From Bacteroidales bacterium (lineage in GTDB: Bacteria > Bacteroidota > Bacteroidia > Bacteroidales > UBA3824): DNA of 64,000 nucleotides. The notes under the pieces were generated by a model. The model saw nothing but the letters and a program-made list of their open reading frames with translations. It was not told the origin of the DNA and searched no databases. The stretch covers positions 1 through 64,000 of the forward strand of contig JAFPYR010000099.1 of assembly GCA_017412115.1 (NCBI GenBank). The letters are read 5' to 3'. Position 1 is the first letter of the stretch. Each line of letters starts with the position of its first letter. The position numbers were made by a program, and so were the translations under genes. Below are positions 42,395 to 50,757 of this stretch, in pieces.

Positions 42395-43029
42395 AGATAT
42401 CATTTACATCTGAACAGTTGGATTTTGCCGGATATGTCTCCGATGAGGATGTCGGCAAAGTGTTCAAGGCGTTGCGGATTTACATCTTAGAAAAACGAAT
42501 CGAAATAGAAAGTAGGCTGATGCCTTTGATACAACCTCTCATAAAGTGCGTTGACAAGCAACGTGCAATATCAGAGGAACGAGCGAAGGCTGGCAGTGTA
42601 AAAGGCAAGAACCTCGGTAATCAACACGCTTGTAAGAATAAGCAAGAAAAAGCAAGTGAAAGCAAGACGAGAAGTGAGCCAAAGAACAAGATTGTAAAAC
42701 AAGGCGAGAACATCCCACCCTCTATCGATGAAGTAAGAGAATACGTCAAAAGCAAGAACATAGATGTTGACCCTGACAAGTTTTGGAACTTCCACCAATC
42801 GAAAGGGTGGGTTATCGGAAAAGTTAGGATGAAAAACTGGCATTGCGCGATAGCAACTTGGGTAAAGAGACAGAAAAGCGATAACAAGAACGCGACTGCA
42901 AACAAGAAATCACCCTCGCAAAAACAAAATCCATTTGATTTGTTTAACAATTTATTCGTAAGTCCAAATGAAAACTCTACCAACGCTCCCACCATCATCG
43001 ACGGAGATTGCGAAGTTGTCAGCGGTTGA
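42391..43029 (+). CDS. Phage replication-type protein (DUF6291-like N terminus)
   Basis: A 212-residue protein. The N-terminal part resembles DUF6291 phage proteins (VFKALRIYIL, QPLIKCVDKQ). A Lys/Glu-rich linker (65-110) follows, then the tail motif SIDEVREYVKSKNIDVDPDK with WNFHQSKGWVIGKVRMKNWH, common at the end of phage replisome organisers. The final part is Asn/Ser-rich. It probably helps start phage replication; no helicase or primase motif is seen. Confidence 0.65.
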   Translation: MKISFTSEQLDFAGYVSDEDVGKVFKALRIYILEKRIEIESRLMPLIQPLIKCVDKQRAISEERAKAGSVKGKNLGNQHACKNKQEKASESKTRSEPKNKIVKQGENIPPSIDEVREYVKSKNIDVDPDKFWNFHQSKGWVIGKVRMKNWHCAIATWVKRQKSDNKNATANKKSPSQKQNPFDLFNNLFVSPNENSTNAPTIIDGDCEVVSG

Positions 43030-43693
43030 CATCGCTGCATTAGTAACAATAACGTTTATGAGGAAAAACAGAGAGACATCAGAAAACAATATTTTGTTTA
43101 CAGCAAACGAAATACAAAAGGCTCTGTCTGGGAAATATAATTTGTATCGCCTTACGATAGGTGATTTAGATAAAGCCTTTTTAAATGGAGTAAGTGGTAT
43201 ATATGGTGATGTATATGAGATAGGATACGTTGCTTTTATCTCTTGGATAGATGCATATCTTGCGTCTGACGAGTATTTAGACAAAATCCATAAGTCTGAT
43301 ACGCTTGCACTCCCTCAAAAATCTACCCAAACAGCAGAAGAGATAGAAAAAGATATTAATAGATTCATCATTGAAAAATTCAATGATTATAAAACATCTA
43401 AGGAACTTATTGACAGTGGATGTATTTGTTATAAGTATTTAGTAAACAAATGTTTACTTAAATTAGACACATCGAAGAAATGGGATGCTTATTATAAAGC
43501 AAAAGACTATATAGAAAAAATTAGAAAAATCCAAAAAAAGAAGCGTGGAAACGCTTTTGATGAATGGAAGGAAAAGTGTATTAAAGAATACGATATAGTT
43601 CACACTGCAAAGTTGATGCTTGTGAAAGAATTTTTCGACAAGGTAATCCAATACAACAAGGAAGACGCATTCAAAAAAACTTTATTAGCATAA
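42968..43693 (+). CDS. Phage protein of unknown function
   Basis: A 241-residue protein, Lys-rich and helical in the second half (KKWDAYYKAKDYIEKIRKIQ). I recognise no domain. It overlaps the replication-type gene by 62 nt, an unusually long overlap, so the true start may be a later codon such as the Met at residue 32. Confidence 0.55.
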   Translation: MKTLPTLPPSSTEIAKLSAVDIAALVTITFMRKNRETSENNILFTANEIQKALSGKYNLYRLTIGDLDKAFLNGVSGIYGDVYEIGYVAFISWIDAYLASDEYLDKIHKSDTLALPQKSTQTAEEIEKDINRFIIEKFNDYKTSKELIDSGCICYKYLVNKCLLKLDTSKKWDAYYKAKDYIEKIRKIQKKKRGNAFDEWKEKCIKEYDIVHTAKLMLVKEFFDKVIQYNKEDAFKKTLLA

Positions 43694-43735
43694 TTGTTAA
43701 TAAAGGTTAAATCAAGAAAAATAATCGGCAAAATA

Positions 43736-43767
43736 TTTGGATATATAAATAATTTTTTATATCTTTA
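43736..43767 (+). promoter_or_regulatory. Phage-type promoter, copy 1
   Basis: TTTG (43736-43739), 20 nt, TATCTTTA (43760-43767), then CACTATCAAAATAAAACAAA. It is nearly identical to the copies at 59794 and 63540. It precedes a gene with a strong GGAGG site. Confidence 0.7.
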
Positions 43768-43814
43768 CACTATCAAAATAAAACAAAATACTAACAAATA
43801 AATGGAGGAAAAAA

Positions 43815-44177
43815 ATGAAAACGACAGTAACCTTATCAGTAAACGGAAAACGAATCATCACAACCGAATTTGATAGTGTAGCAGATGCTACAAAATCAGC
43901 AGGCGACTACTTGACTGGTTTTTGCTCTCATCGACTTGGAATTGATGATTTCGATAAACCTACGTATTTACAGATTATGAAATCAGACAACCATGACAAG
44001 TTTGTAACTTACGGTATTATCAAGAACGTGGATGGCGAGTACGAAGCAAAGATGCTTACGTACACCACCAACGAAGCGCTCTTTAAGAGCGCATCTGTTG
44101 GAGATGCGTTTGACTACTTGGTACGACATTTTTATTTGGCAGTCGGTGCGGCATTCACAGTAATTCACGAACTCTAA
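43815..44177 (+). CDS. Phage early protein, unknown
   Basis: A 120-residue protein opening with a beta strand pair (TTVTLSVNGKRIITTEF). No domain is recognised. It is the first gene after phage promoter copy 1 and has an exceptional ribosome site for this phylum (GGAGG, 7 nt before ATG), so it is probably highly expressed. Confidence 0.6.
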   Translation: MKTTVTLSVNGKRIITTEFDSVADATKSAGDYLTGFCSHRLGIDDFDKPTYLQIMKSDNHDKFVTYGIIKNVDGEYEAKMLTYTTNEALFKSASVGDAFDYLVRHFYLAVGAAFTVIHEL

Positions 44178-44234
44178 GTACCGCCCGAAATCGCAAGAAA
44201 GTAGGGCATTAGAAATATAAAAATTGGAGGTAAA

Positions 44235-44417
44235 ATGACAGGTAATCGTATTTATTACGCTCACTTAAAATGTCACGATTGGGACGATACTCTTTGTTTT
44301 CGTGGCGAAAAAGGTGCAAACTCTTTTAGAAAAAAAATTGCTCGTCTTGCAAATAATAGAGAAAGGAGATTGGTTTCTAACCAAATAAAAAAAGAGATAT
44401 ATGAAAACAATAATTAA
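44235..44417 (+). CDS. Small basic phage protein
   Basis: 60 residues, with a basic second half (RKKIARLANNRERRLVSNQI). The start is supported by TTGGAGG 6 nt before ATG. Function unknown. Confidence 0.5.
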   Translation: MTGNRIYYAHLKCHDWDDTLCFRGEKGANSFRKKIARLANNRERRLVSNQIKKEIYENNN

Positions 44418-44568
44418 CATGTTAGTAATAACTATCTGCGTAGTAGCAGTTGTATTCTGCTGTTACAAATTAGTAACGGCAGAATGTAGTTATTTAAACT
44501 ATATCTATCTCGCCGGTGTTGCAATAGCAACGATGATAGGCGGAGAAAAAATCCTAAAAAGTTTTTAG
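44401..44568 (+). CDS. Small two-helix membrane protein
   Basis: 55 residues: MKTIINMLVITICVVAVVFC forms one TM segment and YIYLAGVAIATMIGGE a second. It overlaps the preceding gene by 17 nt and ends 1 nt before the next start. Short phage membrane proteins of this kind can be superinfection or lysis factors; no evidence decides. Confidence 0.5.
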   Translation: MKTIINMLVITICVVAVVFCCYKLVTAECSYLNYIYLAGVAIATMIGGEKILKSF

Positions 44569-44569
44569 A

Positions 44570-45166
44570 ATGAAACAGACAATTAAGCCCGGCGACATTG
44601 TTCGCCTTACCGACGACCCATTCAGCAACGGCGAAATCGTCCGCATCGAGAGCGTTGACGAATACGGCTTTGCAAACTTTTTGGCTGGCAGTAAAGCAGC
44701 CAATATGGAGCAAATATCAATAGTCAAGAACGGTTCGCCAATTGGTAATGACATAGACGGATATTATTTCACGCTTTCAGAAATAGTACAAGAAGTCGAA
44801 AAACGTGTAAATGAACAAAAATGGTTGAAATTAAAAAAACCATTCAAACTTTACCCCGAATCGGCAGTAGAGTGGTTGAAAAGAAGAGCAGAAATAGCCG
44901 AAGAAAGCATTGCACGGTCAAAAGACTACATCAAAAAAGTCTGCAAAGAGAGTTCAGAAGATATTCAAAAACTCGATGCAGAGAATAAGAAACTAAAAGA
45001 AGAGTTGTCAAGATGCCGAGCAGCAAACGCGGACTACTTGACTGCGAAAACGGAAGCCGAAAATAGAGCGAAAATCCTTGAAAAAGAAGTCGCCGATGAC
45101 AATGAATCTACCAAAGAACTCGGACAAATTATTATTGCAAAAAAACAGGAATGGTGCTGTCTGTGA
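44570..45166 (+). CDS. Phage protein with coiled coil
   Basis: A 198-residue protein. The start is a small beta domain (IKPGDIVRLTDDPFSNGEIV; KOW/SH3-like in look) shared with other Bacteroidota phage proteins; the rest is a coiled coil (100-180). It starts 1 nt after the upstream stop. Function unknown. Confidence 0.55.
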   Translation: MKQTIKPGDIVRLTDDPFSNGEIVRIESVDEYGFANFLAGSKAANMEQISIVKNGSPIGNDIDGYYFTLSEIVQEVEKRVNEQKWLKLKKPFKLYPESAVEWLKRRAEIAEESIARSKDYIKKVCKESSEDIQKLDAENKKLKEELSRCRAANADYLTAKTEAENRAKILEKEVADDNESTKELGQIIIAKKQEWCCL

Positions 45167-45235
45167 TGTTAATTTGAGATTTAGAGCCGAATTGGCAAGA
45201 TTTGAGGAATGGTAAACTTAAACAATGGAAAAAAA

Positions 45236-45552
45236 ATGACAGAACGAGAAAAATTCAAAATCTTACAAAACATTTGTAAATACAAGACCGTCGAAGGTAA
45301 ATGTGCCAAAGGTGATAACTTCAACAAATGTGATTGTGAACATTGTAAAGTTTTAACAAAATTTGAAAATTCAGATTTTACCGTCTATCCCCCGTAAAAA
45401 ATGGTAAAGGTCAATACGAATGCATCCCATACAGTTTTTATGGGTCAATTGATTCTTTTAGTAGCAATAAGTCTAAAATAGACTTTATCAAAAAATGTTT
45501 TTCTTCCGAAGAAGAATGTAAAATGTGGATTGATAAAAATGAAATAAGATAA
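45236..45552 (+). pseudogene. Cys-rich phage gene split by a frameshift at a C5 tract
   Basis: Frame 1 (from ATG 45236; an in-frame ATG also lies at 45209) encodes a Cys-rich N terminus (CKYKTVEGKCAKGDNF, CDCEHCKVL) and ends VYPP plus stop at 45397. The -1 frame then stays open for 50 codons with a coding look (VKNGKGQYECIPYSFYGSID ... WIDKNEIR, stop 45552) and no start codon of its own. The switch point is CCCCC at 45389-45393; one more C would join both parts. A similar Cys module occurs at 52873. It could be a real mutation, a sequencing error or slippage. Confidence 0.5.
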
Positions 45553-45561
45553 TTTTTTAAA

Positions 45562-45858
45562 ATGTCCTGTAAAGATTGTACTTACTTCAAAGATAGTGGA
45601 ATTTGTACGTTAAAGCATATTCGTACAAAGAAAAATACAGAAAATTGCTCTTTTTTTAAGCAAATAGAGCAAGAAAAAGATACGCGTAGTTGTGCTACGT
45701 GCAAATACCATTATTTCCCTGATGAAACATATAAGAACTACTCTCTATATATCAATTACAAAGGAGAGTTCTTTATGTGTAAGTGCAAACTTGACAAATG
45801 GGCTAAGTTTTTAACAGAAAAATGTAATAAATATGAGAACAACAGAATTAATGATTAA
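45562..45858 (+). CDS. Cys-rich phage protein (probable zinc binding)
   Basis: A 98-residue protein with two Cys clusters: CKDCTYFKDSGIC and CATCKYHYF ... CKCKLDKW ... KCNKY. The spacing suggests two small zinc knuckles. It overlaps the next gene by 26 nt. Function unknown. Confidence 0.55.
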   Translation: MSCKDCTYFKDSGICTLKHIRTKKNTENCSFFKQIEQEKDTRSCATCKYHYFPDETYKNYSLYINYKGEFFMCKCKLDKWAKFLTEKCNKYENNRIND

Positions 45859-46210
45859 CGATTTGGTTCAGGAGTGGAATAACGACCACACTGAAACTCA
45901 TATCATAAAAGTAGAAAAACCAATGCGTGAAGGTGTATATGACAAATGGAATCATTTTCACGATGCTGATTGGATTGAGCCTATACCATTCACAACTGAT
46001 TCTGCAAAGAAAAACGGCTTGATAGATTATGACGACGATATTTATCAAGACGATAAATTTAATTGGGGTATAGATTTTCGTAACTACGAGTTCTATACAT
46101 TTAACGAAGAGGTAGATAATACAATTAAGCCAATTTTATTTTTCCACGATTTGCAACACGCCTTGCGCTTGGTGGGATTAACCGAAATAGCTGATAACTT
46201 AAAATGCTAA
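45833..46210 (+). CDS. Phage protein of the MRTxELMINDLV family
   Basis: A 125-residue member of a family frequent in Bacteroidota phages, which begins (M)xxxELMIxDxV and ends with an LQ-x2-L-x3-L helix, here FHDLQHALRLVGLTEIADNL. A related tail occurs in the genes at 48116 and 48498. The function is unknown. Confidence 0.6.
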   Translation: MRTTELMINDLVQEWNNDHTETHIIKVEKPMREGVYDKWNHFHDADWIEPIPFTTDSAKKNGLIDYDDDIYQDDKFNWGIDFRNYEFYTFNEEVDNTIKPILFFHDLQHALRLVGLTEIADNLKC

Positions 46211-46392
46211 GAATTATGATACACGTAACAGGAGTAATCAATTTCGATTGTGAGTACCTTGAACAGATAGCCGAAAGATTAACGAAGTTCTACGGCAGAG
46301 AAGTTTTGGTTTCCGACTATGAATCGTACCTCGAACCATCAGGCAGCGATTTCGTCATTTTCGGAGACGTATGGCATTCATATCAAGATTAA
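46204..46392 (+). CDS. Small phage protein, unknown
   Basis: 62 residues (GVINFDCEYLEQIAERLTKF). It overlaps the upstream gene by 7 nt. A TATATTTG element (46398-46405) right after it may start transcription of the next genes. Confidence 0.45.
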   Translation: MLRIMIHVTGVINFDCEYLEQIAERLTKFYGREVLVSDYESYLEPSGSDFVIFGDVWHSYQD

Positions 46393-46432
46393 AAGAATAT
46401 ATTTGCACAAGAACTTTTAAAACTAAAAGACA

Positions 46433-46672
46433 ATGGCACAGAAAACTAACGAACAAAAAGCACAGAAAATCGCAACAAAGTATTCCGAATACTACGACGG
46501 CTCAAAAGAAGCCGGCAGCACAAGCTATAATTCGGCTATGGAAATGGCACAATGGAAGGATGAAGAGCATAACGAGTGTAAAAAAGACATTTTGACGCTT
46601 GTAAACCTTATTATTCCTTGCAACGAGGAAAATGAAAGCATTATTAACGACTTAAAAAACTTGCTAAAATGA
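46433..46672 (+). CDS. Small phage protein, paralogue A
   Basis: A 79-residue protein whose first half (NEQKAQKIATKYSEYYDG, YNSAMEMAQWKDEE) is related to the first half of the next protein. It probably forms helical pairs. Function unknown; its stop overlaps the next ATG. Confidence 0.55.
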   Translation: MAQKTNEQKAQKIATKYSEYYDGSKEAGSTSYNSAMEMAQWKDEEHNECKKDILTLVNLIIPCNEENESIINDLKNLLK

Positions 46673-46998
46673 TAACAAACGAAGAAAAGGCAAAGGAAAT
46701 AGCGAGAGAAAATGCCTACGAATGGAGAGACCAAGAATACGGCGATGTTAGTAGCGAAGAAGATTGCTATGAGTCCGCAATGGCTATGGCAGATTTCAAA
46801 GACAGCCAACCAATAAGCGAACTCGGAGGGTGGCACACAGAGCCGCCGACAGAGGACGGTTGCTATCTTGTAGAAACAACATATATTACATACAAAAATT
46901 CAGATTATCTTGTTGCTGAATACGATACTAACGCACAATGTTGGTACGATGAAGCATTTGAAAATCCAATAGACATAATACGATGGAAGAAAATTTAA
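46669..46998 (+). CDS. Small phage protein, paralogue B
   Basis: A 109-residue protein. The start (NEEKAKEIARENAYEWRD, CYESAMAMADFKDS) is homologous to the preceding gene, while the end (GGWHTEPPTEDGCYLVET) is a DUF551-like segment with W-x-P-P-x-D-G, common in phage. It is thus a fusion or a longer version of the 46433 protein. Confidence 0.58.
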   Translation: MITNEEKAKEIARENAYEWRDQEYGDVSSEEDCYESAMAMADFKDSQPISELGGWHTEPPTEDGCYLVETTYITYKNSDYLVAEYDTNAQCWYDEAFENPIDIIRWKKI

Positions 46999-47309
46999 CC
47001 ATACTCGAAAAAGCAAAACAGTTGGTAGGATGTGATGACTTATATTGCAAAAGCAGTGATGTAAATTTTTGTAGGACTTGCATCATCAAACCCGGCATAA
47101 AATCTTGCCGGGAAATTGATAATATGTTGCAAATCGCGGACTTTGTTATAGACAAGGCAGTAACATGGCTGCGTGAAAACGCCACAGACTACCTCGACAA
47201 AATCGAGGATTGTTACGGAGGAAACGAAGGAGAACCGCAAACATGGAGTTTTCCCGAAGAATTTTTCAAACGATTTAAAACCGAAATAAAAAATGGAAGA
47301 AGAGAATAG
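46983..47309 (+). CDS. Phage protein with Cys motif, unknown
   Basis: 108 residues with CDDLYCKSSDVNFCRTC (four Cys, possible metal site) and a helical second half (VIDKAVTWLRENATDYLD). It overlaps both neighbours (16 and 17 nt). Confidence 0.5.
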   Translation: MEENLTILEKAKQLVGCDDLYCKSSDVNFCRTCIIKPGIKSCREIDNMLQIADFVIDKAVTWLRENATDYLDKIEDCYGGNEGEPQTWSFPEEFFKRFKTEIKNGRRE

Positions 47310-47520
47310 ACACGATGTGCCACAGAATATGTTAATTGAAACCTACCTTGGCGACATCTTAGTTACTGCGGCACAAAAAGACGTACACAGATGCACTGGT
47401 TGTGTTGGTTTAAAAAACGCACCAATTTGCCATTTTCTTGCTTGCAAGGCTGAATGGCGAAAAGATAATACAAATGTAATTGTTATACCATATAAAGACG
47501 AAAAAAATGGAGACGAATAA
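47293..47520 (+). CDS. Small Cys-rich phage protein
   Basis: 75 residues; HRCTGCVGLKNAPICHFLAC suggests one zinc or iron site. It overlaps neighbours on both sides. Function unknown. Confidence 0.5.
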   Translation: MEEENRHDVPQNMLIETYLGDILVTAAQKDVHRCTGCVGLKNAPICHFLACKAEWRKDNTNVIVIPYKDEKNGDE

Positions 47521-47932
47521 AACTATAACAGAAGATTACGTATCATTTGAAACTGCAAAACTTCTGAAAGAGAAAGGATTTAATGAAGTTTGTAGATATG
47601 AATATGGTGTTCCAGAAGTAAATGGAGGATATGTTCTTCAAGAATTTTATAAGCCTATTCAAAATTGTGAACTTATAGATACTGCTTATACAGCACCAAC
47701 CTTGCAAATGGCAATGAAGTGGTTAAGGAAAATTCATAATTGTATTATAATGATTGATTATGATTCCTATGAAAGTGCAGATGATAGCAGTATTACTGAA
47801 ACAGGGTACTCATTTACTTTGCAAAGAAAAGAAAAACCTACTGAATATGAGTATATCCATAATTTGGTTTATGACACTTATGAAGAAGTGGCTGAAGAAG
47901 GAATCAAATATTGTTTAACAAAATTACTATAA
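47507..47932 (+). CDS. Phage protein of a common Bacteroidota family
   Basis: A 141-residue protein starting at ATG 47507 (METNKTITEDYVSFETAKLL); an in-frame Met nine codons earlier is less likely because family members begin close to the YVSFE-x-AKLLKEKGF sequence. The middle has PTLQMAMKWLRKIHN and the end YEEVAEEGIKYCLTKLL. This family is widespread in Bacteroides phages and is uncharacterised. Confidence 0.62.
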   Translation: METNKTITEDYVSFETAKLLKEKGFNEVCRYEYGVPEVNGGYVLQEFYKPIQNCELIDTAYTAPTLQMAMKWLRKIHNCIIMIDYDSYESADDSSITETGYSFTLQRKEKPTEYEYIHNLVYDTYEEVAEEGIKYCLTKLL

Positions 47933-47938
47933 TCATAA

Positions 47939-48100
47939 ATGAAGACAGGAGACCCAATCGAAGACTACCCCGAATATATGCACGATGCGGTTAATGACAT
48001 TTGCAATGGTGCTTTTGTAACGAAAATAATAGGATTTTATAGGTTGATAATAGGAATCGTTGTATTCCCTATTATTATGATTGTAAAACATTTAACATAA
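47939..48100 (+). CDS. Small membrane protein
   Basis: 53 residues with one TM helix (IIGFYRLIIGIVVFPIIMIV) after an acidic head (DPIEDYPEYMHDAVND). It lies in the right frame order between two phage genes, but support is limited to its position and helix. Confidence 0.4.
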   Translation: MKTGDPIEDYPEYMHDAVNDICNGAFVTKIIGFYRLIIGIVVFPIIMIVKHLT

Positions 48101-48115
48101 TAAGGAGAAAGAAAT

Positions 48116-48493
48116 ATGACAATAAACGAAGCAATCAATCACGCAAAAGAGGTTGCCGCAAGCAAGTGCGACGAGTGCAGCAAGGAACACGAGCAGTTGG
48201 CAGAGTGGCTAACTGAATTACAAGGATATAAAGACAAAACACCAATAACCAAGAAGTGGCTTTATAAAAACTTTCCAAATTGCTCAAATTATCGTCATTT
48301 TTATTACGATTACGAAGATGATTCTTCCGTAAAAATTGACGAAACAATCGGAGAAATTCGTTTTGTTGAAGTTGATAATAAAATCGATGGCATAAATTAT
48401 CATCACGAATGTGTGATTAAGACAGTCGGACAACTCCGAATGTTCTTAACCCTTTGTGGTCTTGGTGATTTTGCCAAACAATTAAAAAGTTAA
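48116..48493 (+). CDS. Phage protein with EHEQLAEWL motif
   Basis: A 125-residue protein. The start (AINHAKEVAASKCDECSKEH, EQLAEWLTEL) is typical of a small phage family, with a CxxC that may bind metal. The tail TVGQLRMFLTLCGLGDFAKQ is shared with the next gene. A strong ribosome site (AAGGAG) precedes the ATG. Confidence 0.6.
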   Translation: MTINEAINHAKEVAASKCDECSKEHEQLAEWLTELQGYKDKTPITKKWLYKNFPNCSNYRHFYYDYEDDSSVKIDETIGEIRFVEVDNKIDGINYHHECVIKTVGQLRMFLTLCGLGDFAKQLKS

Positions 48494-48497
48494 GAGA

Positions 48498-48974
48498 ATG
48501 GGCGATAAGCAAATAATACCAACGGCATTAGGTATGTCATACGAGGAAATAGAGAACCTTAATGATGTACGACCATACGATTTCGAGACAGAACGCGAAA
48601 AGAAGTGGTATGAAATAGGTCTTATAGACGGTAAAGAAGCTGCTGACGTAAAGTATGCCAAATTTGCTTCCTACGAAGACAAGACTTATATCACCGCCGA
48701 GTTCCTTATGCGCAACGGCTTTGAATTGCACGAAGTAGACGGCAAACCAGACCACGAATTTGCTAATCTTTGCCGTGATAAAGACTATTACCTTTATTGT
48801 GACGATGTAGAGGAAATTTCGGCTGAAATTATCGACAACGAAATGGGCGTTTGGCACGTTGAAGTCGGATTCCTTGACCACGGAAATACCGAATCGCTCG
48901 ACATATGCACGGTCGGGCAACTAAGGATGTTCCTCGCAATAGAGGGACTGAAAGATATTGTTAAACAATTTTAA
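48498..48974 (+). CDS. Phage protein with GQLRMFL tail
   Basis: A 158-residue acidic protein whose end (CTVGQLRMFLAIEGLKDIVK) is homologous to the previous gene's end, while the start differs. The shared tail may be a docking helix. Function unknown. Confidence 0.58.
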   Translation: MGDKQIIPTALGMSYEEIENLNDVRPYDFETEREKKWYEIGLIDGKEAADVKYAKFASYEDKTYITAEFLMRNGFELHEVDGKPDHEFANLCRDKDYYLYCDDVEEISAEIIDNEMGVWHVEVGFLDHGNTESLDICTVGQLRMFLAIEGLKDIVKQF

Positions 48975-48989
48975 AAAAGCAAAAATAAA

Positions 48990-49235
48990 ATGGAAGGAAC
49001 AATTCAAAAAACAAAAACCGGCTATGTCGTGTACGGATTAAACCGCATGGATATGCGCGGCTATCACGGCAAGGGCGACAAAGGTTTTCCACAAAAGGAA
49101 CTGACGGCGTGTACACCGTTTAGGTGTATCGGTCAAGCAAAGTCATACAGAACTTTGCACCTTAAAGACGATGCTGAAATATTGGAGGTAACATACGACA
49201 CCACATACACTTATAAAACGGTAAACAAAGAATAA
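48990..49235 (+). CDS. Small phage protein, unknown
   Basis: 81 residues, a beta-rich start (GTIQKTKTGYVVYGLNRMDM) and a basic middle. No domain recognised. Confidence 0.48.
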   Translation: MEGTIQKTKTGYVVYGLNRMDMRGYHGKGDKGFPQKELTACTPFRCIGQAKSYRTLHLKDDAEILEVTYDTTYTYKTVNKE

Positions 49236-49239
49236 TAAC

Positions 49240-49815
49240 ATGGCTAAGAAAATAATGTTCAGCGATAGATGGGGCTTGACCGCCGCCGTACTAAACGGCA
49301 CAAAAACACAAACAAGGCGGATAATTAATGCAATGCCGAAAGTGCCACAAATCTCCTACGGTTTAGAGGAAGAGGCAGGATACGTCCATTTGCTTGACGG
49401 CTACATCGTTGTCGCAAAATCAAGGTACAAGGTCGGAGAAATTGTGGCAGTAGCTCAACCGTACAAAGCATTTTACGGAGATTTTAAAGAGCCATTGCGC
49501 ACTGAATTAATAGATTCAGCAGGCTTTATGAATAAAATGTTTGTTCGTGCGGAACTTATGCCGCACCAAATCGAAATAACCAATATTCGAGTTGAGCGAC
49601 TGCAAGATATTAGTGATGAAGATTGCATGGCGGAAGGCATAATTAAGTACGCAAACGGTGTCTATACATACACCGAGAACGGCAAAAAGACATTTCACGC
49701 AGATTTAGACACACCGCGCAAGGCTTATGCTGAACTTATCGACAAGATAAGCGGCAAAGGAACGTGGGCAGGAAATCCGTATGTATTCGCGTACAATTTT
49801 GACTTTATAAAATAA
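49240..49815 (+). CDS. ASCH-domain phage protein
   Basis: A 191-residue ASCH-like protein: IMFSDRWGLTAAVLNGTKTQ, TRRII, the strand RYKVGEIVAVAQPYKAF and EITNIRVERLQDISDEDC, ending WAGNPYVFAYNFDFI. ASCH domains have a PUA-like barrel and bind RNA; phage members may act on translation or nucleosides. The start and length match phage relatives. Confidence 0.78.
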   Translation: MAKKIMFSDRWGLTAAVLNGTKTQTRRIINAMPKVPQISYGLEEEAGYVHLLDGYIVVAKSRYKVGEIVAVAQPYKAFYGDFKEPLRTELIDSAGFMNKMFVRAELMPHQIEITNIRVERLQDISDEDCMAEGIIKYANGVYTYTENGKKTFHADLDTPRKAYAELIDKISGKGTWAGNPYVFAYNFDFIK

Positions 49816-49822
49816 CAAAATA

Positions 49823-50236
49823 ATGGGACTTTATATTAAATGTAAGAAGACAGGAACAACCTATTATTTGGGGTACGGTGGTATGCTCAAATTGCGAATA
49901 AAAGTAGCAGAGTTGTTTGACAAAAAATTAGGATATTTGTACAAAGATGCTTTGTGTAAAATTGGAGACAAGCGTAAAGAAGCGTTATCTGCTATTAGCC
50001 TTTACGCAAATCAACATAAACCTGTATCTTTAAAAGTTTGGAATTTCCTGTTTTTGCCTGATACAGGAGCGGAAATTACTTATGGTTGCTGCAAAGAAAT
50101 ATATGACGGCATCAACGGTAAATGCGATGATTTTGTAATTGGCTATGCCGCGCAGGATAATCCTTTTACATGGAATCAATTTGTTGAATTGCTCAAAGAG
50201 TGTTACGAAAATAAATCAAAACTTATTTGGAGATAA
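49823..50236 (+). CDS. Phage protein, unknown (YGGMLKLR family)
   Basis: A 137-residue protein beginning MGLYIKCKKTGTTYYLGYGG, a start known from small uncharacterised Bacteroidota and Firmicutes phage proteins. A Cys pair (YGCCKEI) is in the middle. Function unknown. Confidence 0.55.
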   Translation: MGLYIKCKKTGTTYYLGYGGMLKLRIKVAELFDKKLGYLYKDALCKIGDKRKEALSAISLYANQHKPVSLKVWNFLFLPDTGAEITYGCCKEIYDGINGKCDDFVIGYAAQDNPFTWNQFVELLKECYENKSKLIWR

Positions 50237-50248
50237 AATCGAAACAGA

Positions 50249-50485
50249 ATGAAAATCAGAGTACTACTAACAGAAAAAGTTACTTACAGCAAGGAACTTA
50301 ATGCAGACCTAATCGCGCAATTCAACGCAATTCAAAATGCGCACCCTGATTGGGATGAAGACGAGTGCGCAAAAGAATTATGGAATAGCGGCAAATTGCC
50401 CGATTTCAATAATGACGAAATTATCGAACAAGAAACGACTGATATTTCGGTATCAATCCTCAAAAAGTATCGCAAAAATGGCTAA
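50249..50485 (+). CDS. Small acidic phage protein
   Basis: 78 residues; AHPDWDEDECAKELWNSG suggests a compact helical protein. It overlaps the next start by 8 nt. Confidence 0.48.
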   Translation: MKIRVLLTEKVTYSKELNADLIAQFNAIQNAHPDWDEDECAKELWNSGKLPDFNNDEIIEQETTDISVSILKKYRKNG

Positions 50486-50681
50486 ATACGAACCAAAAAC
50501 GTGCATAAAATGCAAACACCGCAGTCCGAAAATTAAACACTATTTCGACGGCTCTGAGGAATTGATATATTTATGCTACGAACATAGAAAATACCGTGCC
50601 GACCTTGATGCTTATATACCTGACATTTGGGACGTTAGCGGTCGGCATTTTAAGTGCGACAAATACGAAAGGCAACACTGA
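50478..50681 (+). CDS. Small Cys/His phage protein
   Basis: 67 residues from ATG 50478 (MAKYEPKTCIKCKHRSP). CIKC, CYEH and KCDKY could bind zinc. A longer frame back to 50337 lies wholly inside the previous gene, so the later start is preferred. Confidence 0.5.
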   Translation: MAKYEPKTCIKCKHRSPKIKHYFDGSEELIYLCYEHRKYRADLDAYIPDIWDVSGRHFKCDKYERQH

Positions 50682-50757
50682 AGACATCGCACGTAAAAGA
50701 GAAGCGGTGAAAGTTATTAATGAAATATTAAACGAGAGAAAAAATGGGAAACAATAA
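50608..50757 (+). CDS. Possible small overlapping gene
   Basis: A 49-codon frame overlapping the ends of both neighbours. Its second half (NTEDIARKREAVKVINEILN, then ERKNGKQ) looks like a real helical protein and fills the only 62-nt gap in this gene row. The first half, in the overlap, is hydrophobic. The start is uncertain. Confidence 0.3.
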   Translation: MLIYLTFGTLAVGILSATNTKGNTEDIARKREAVKVINEILNERKNGKQ

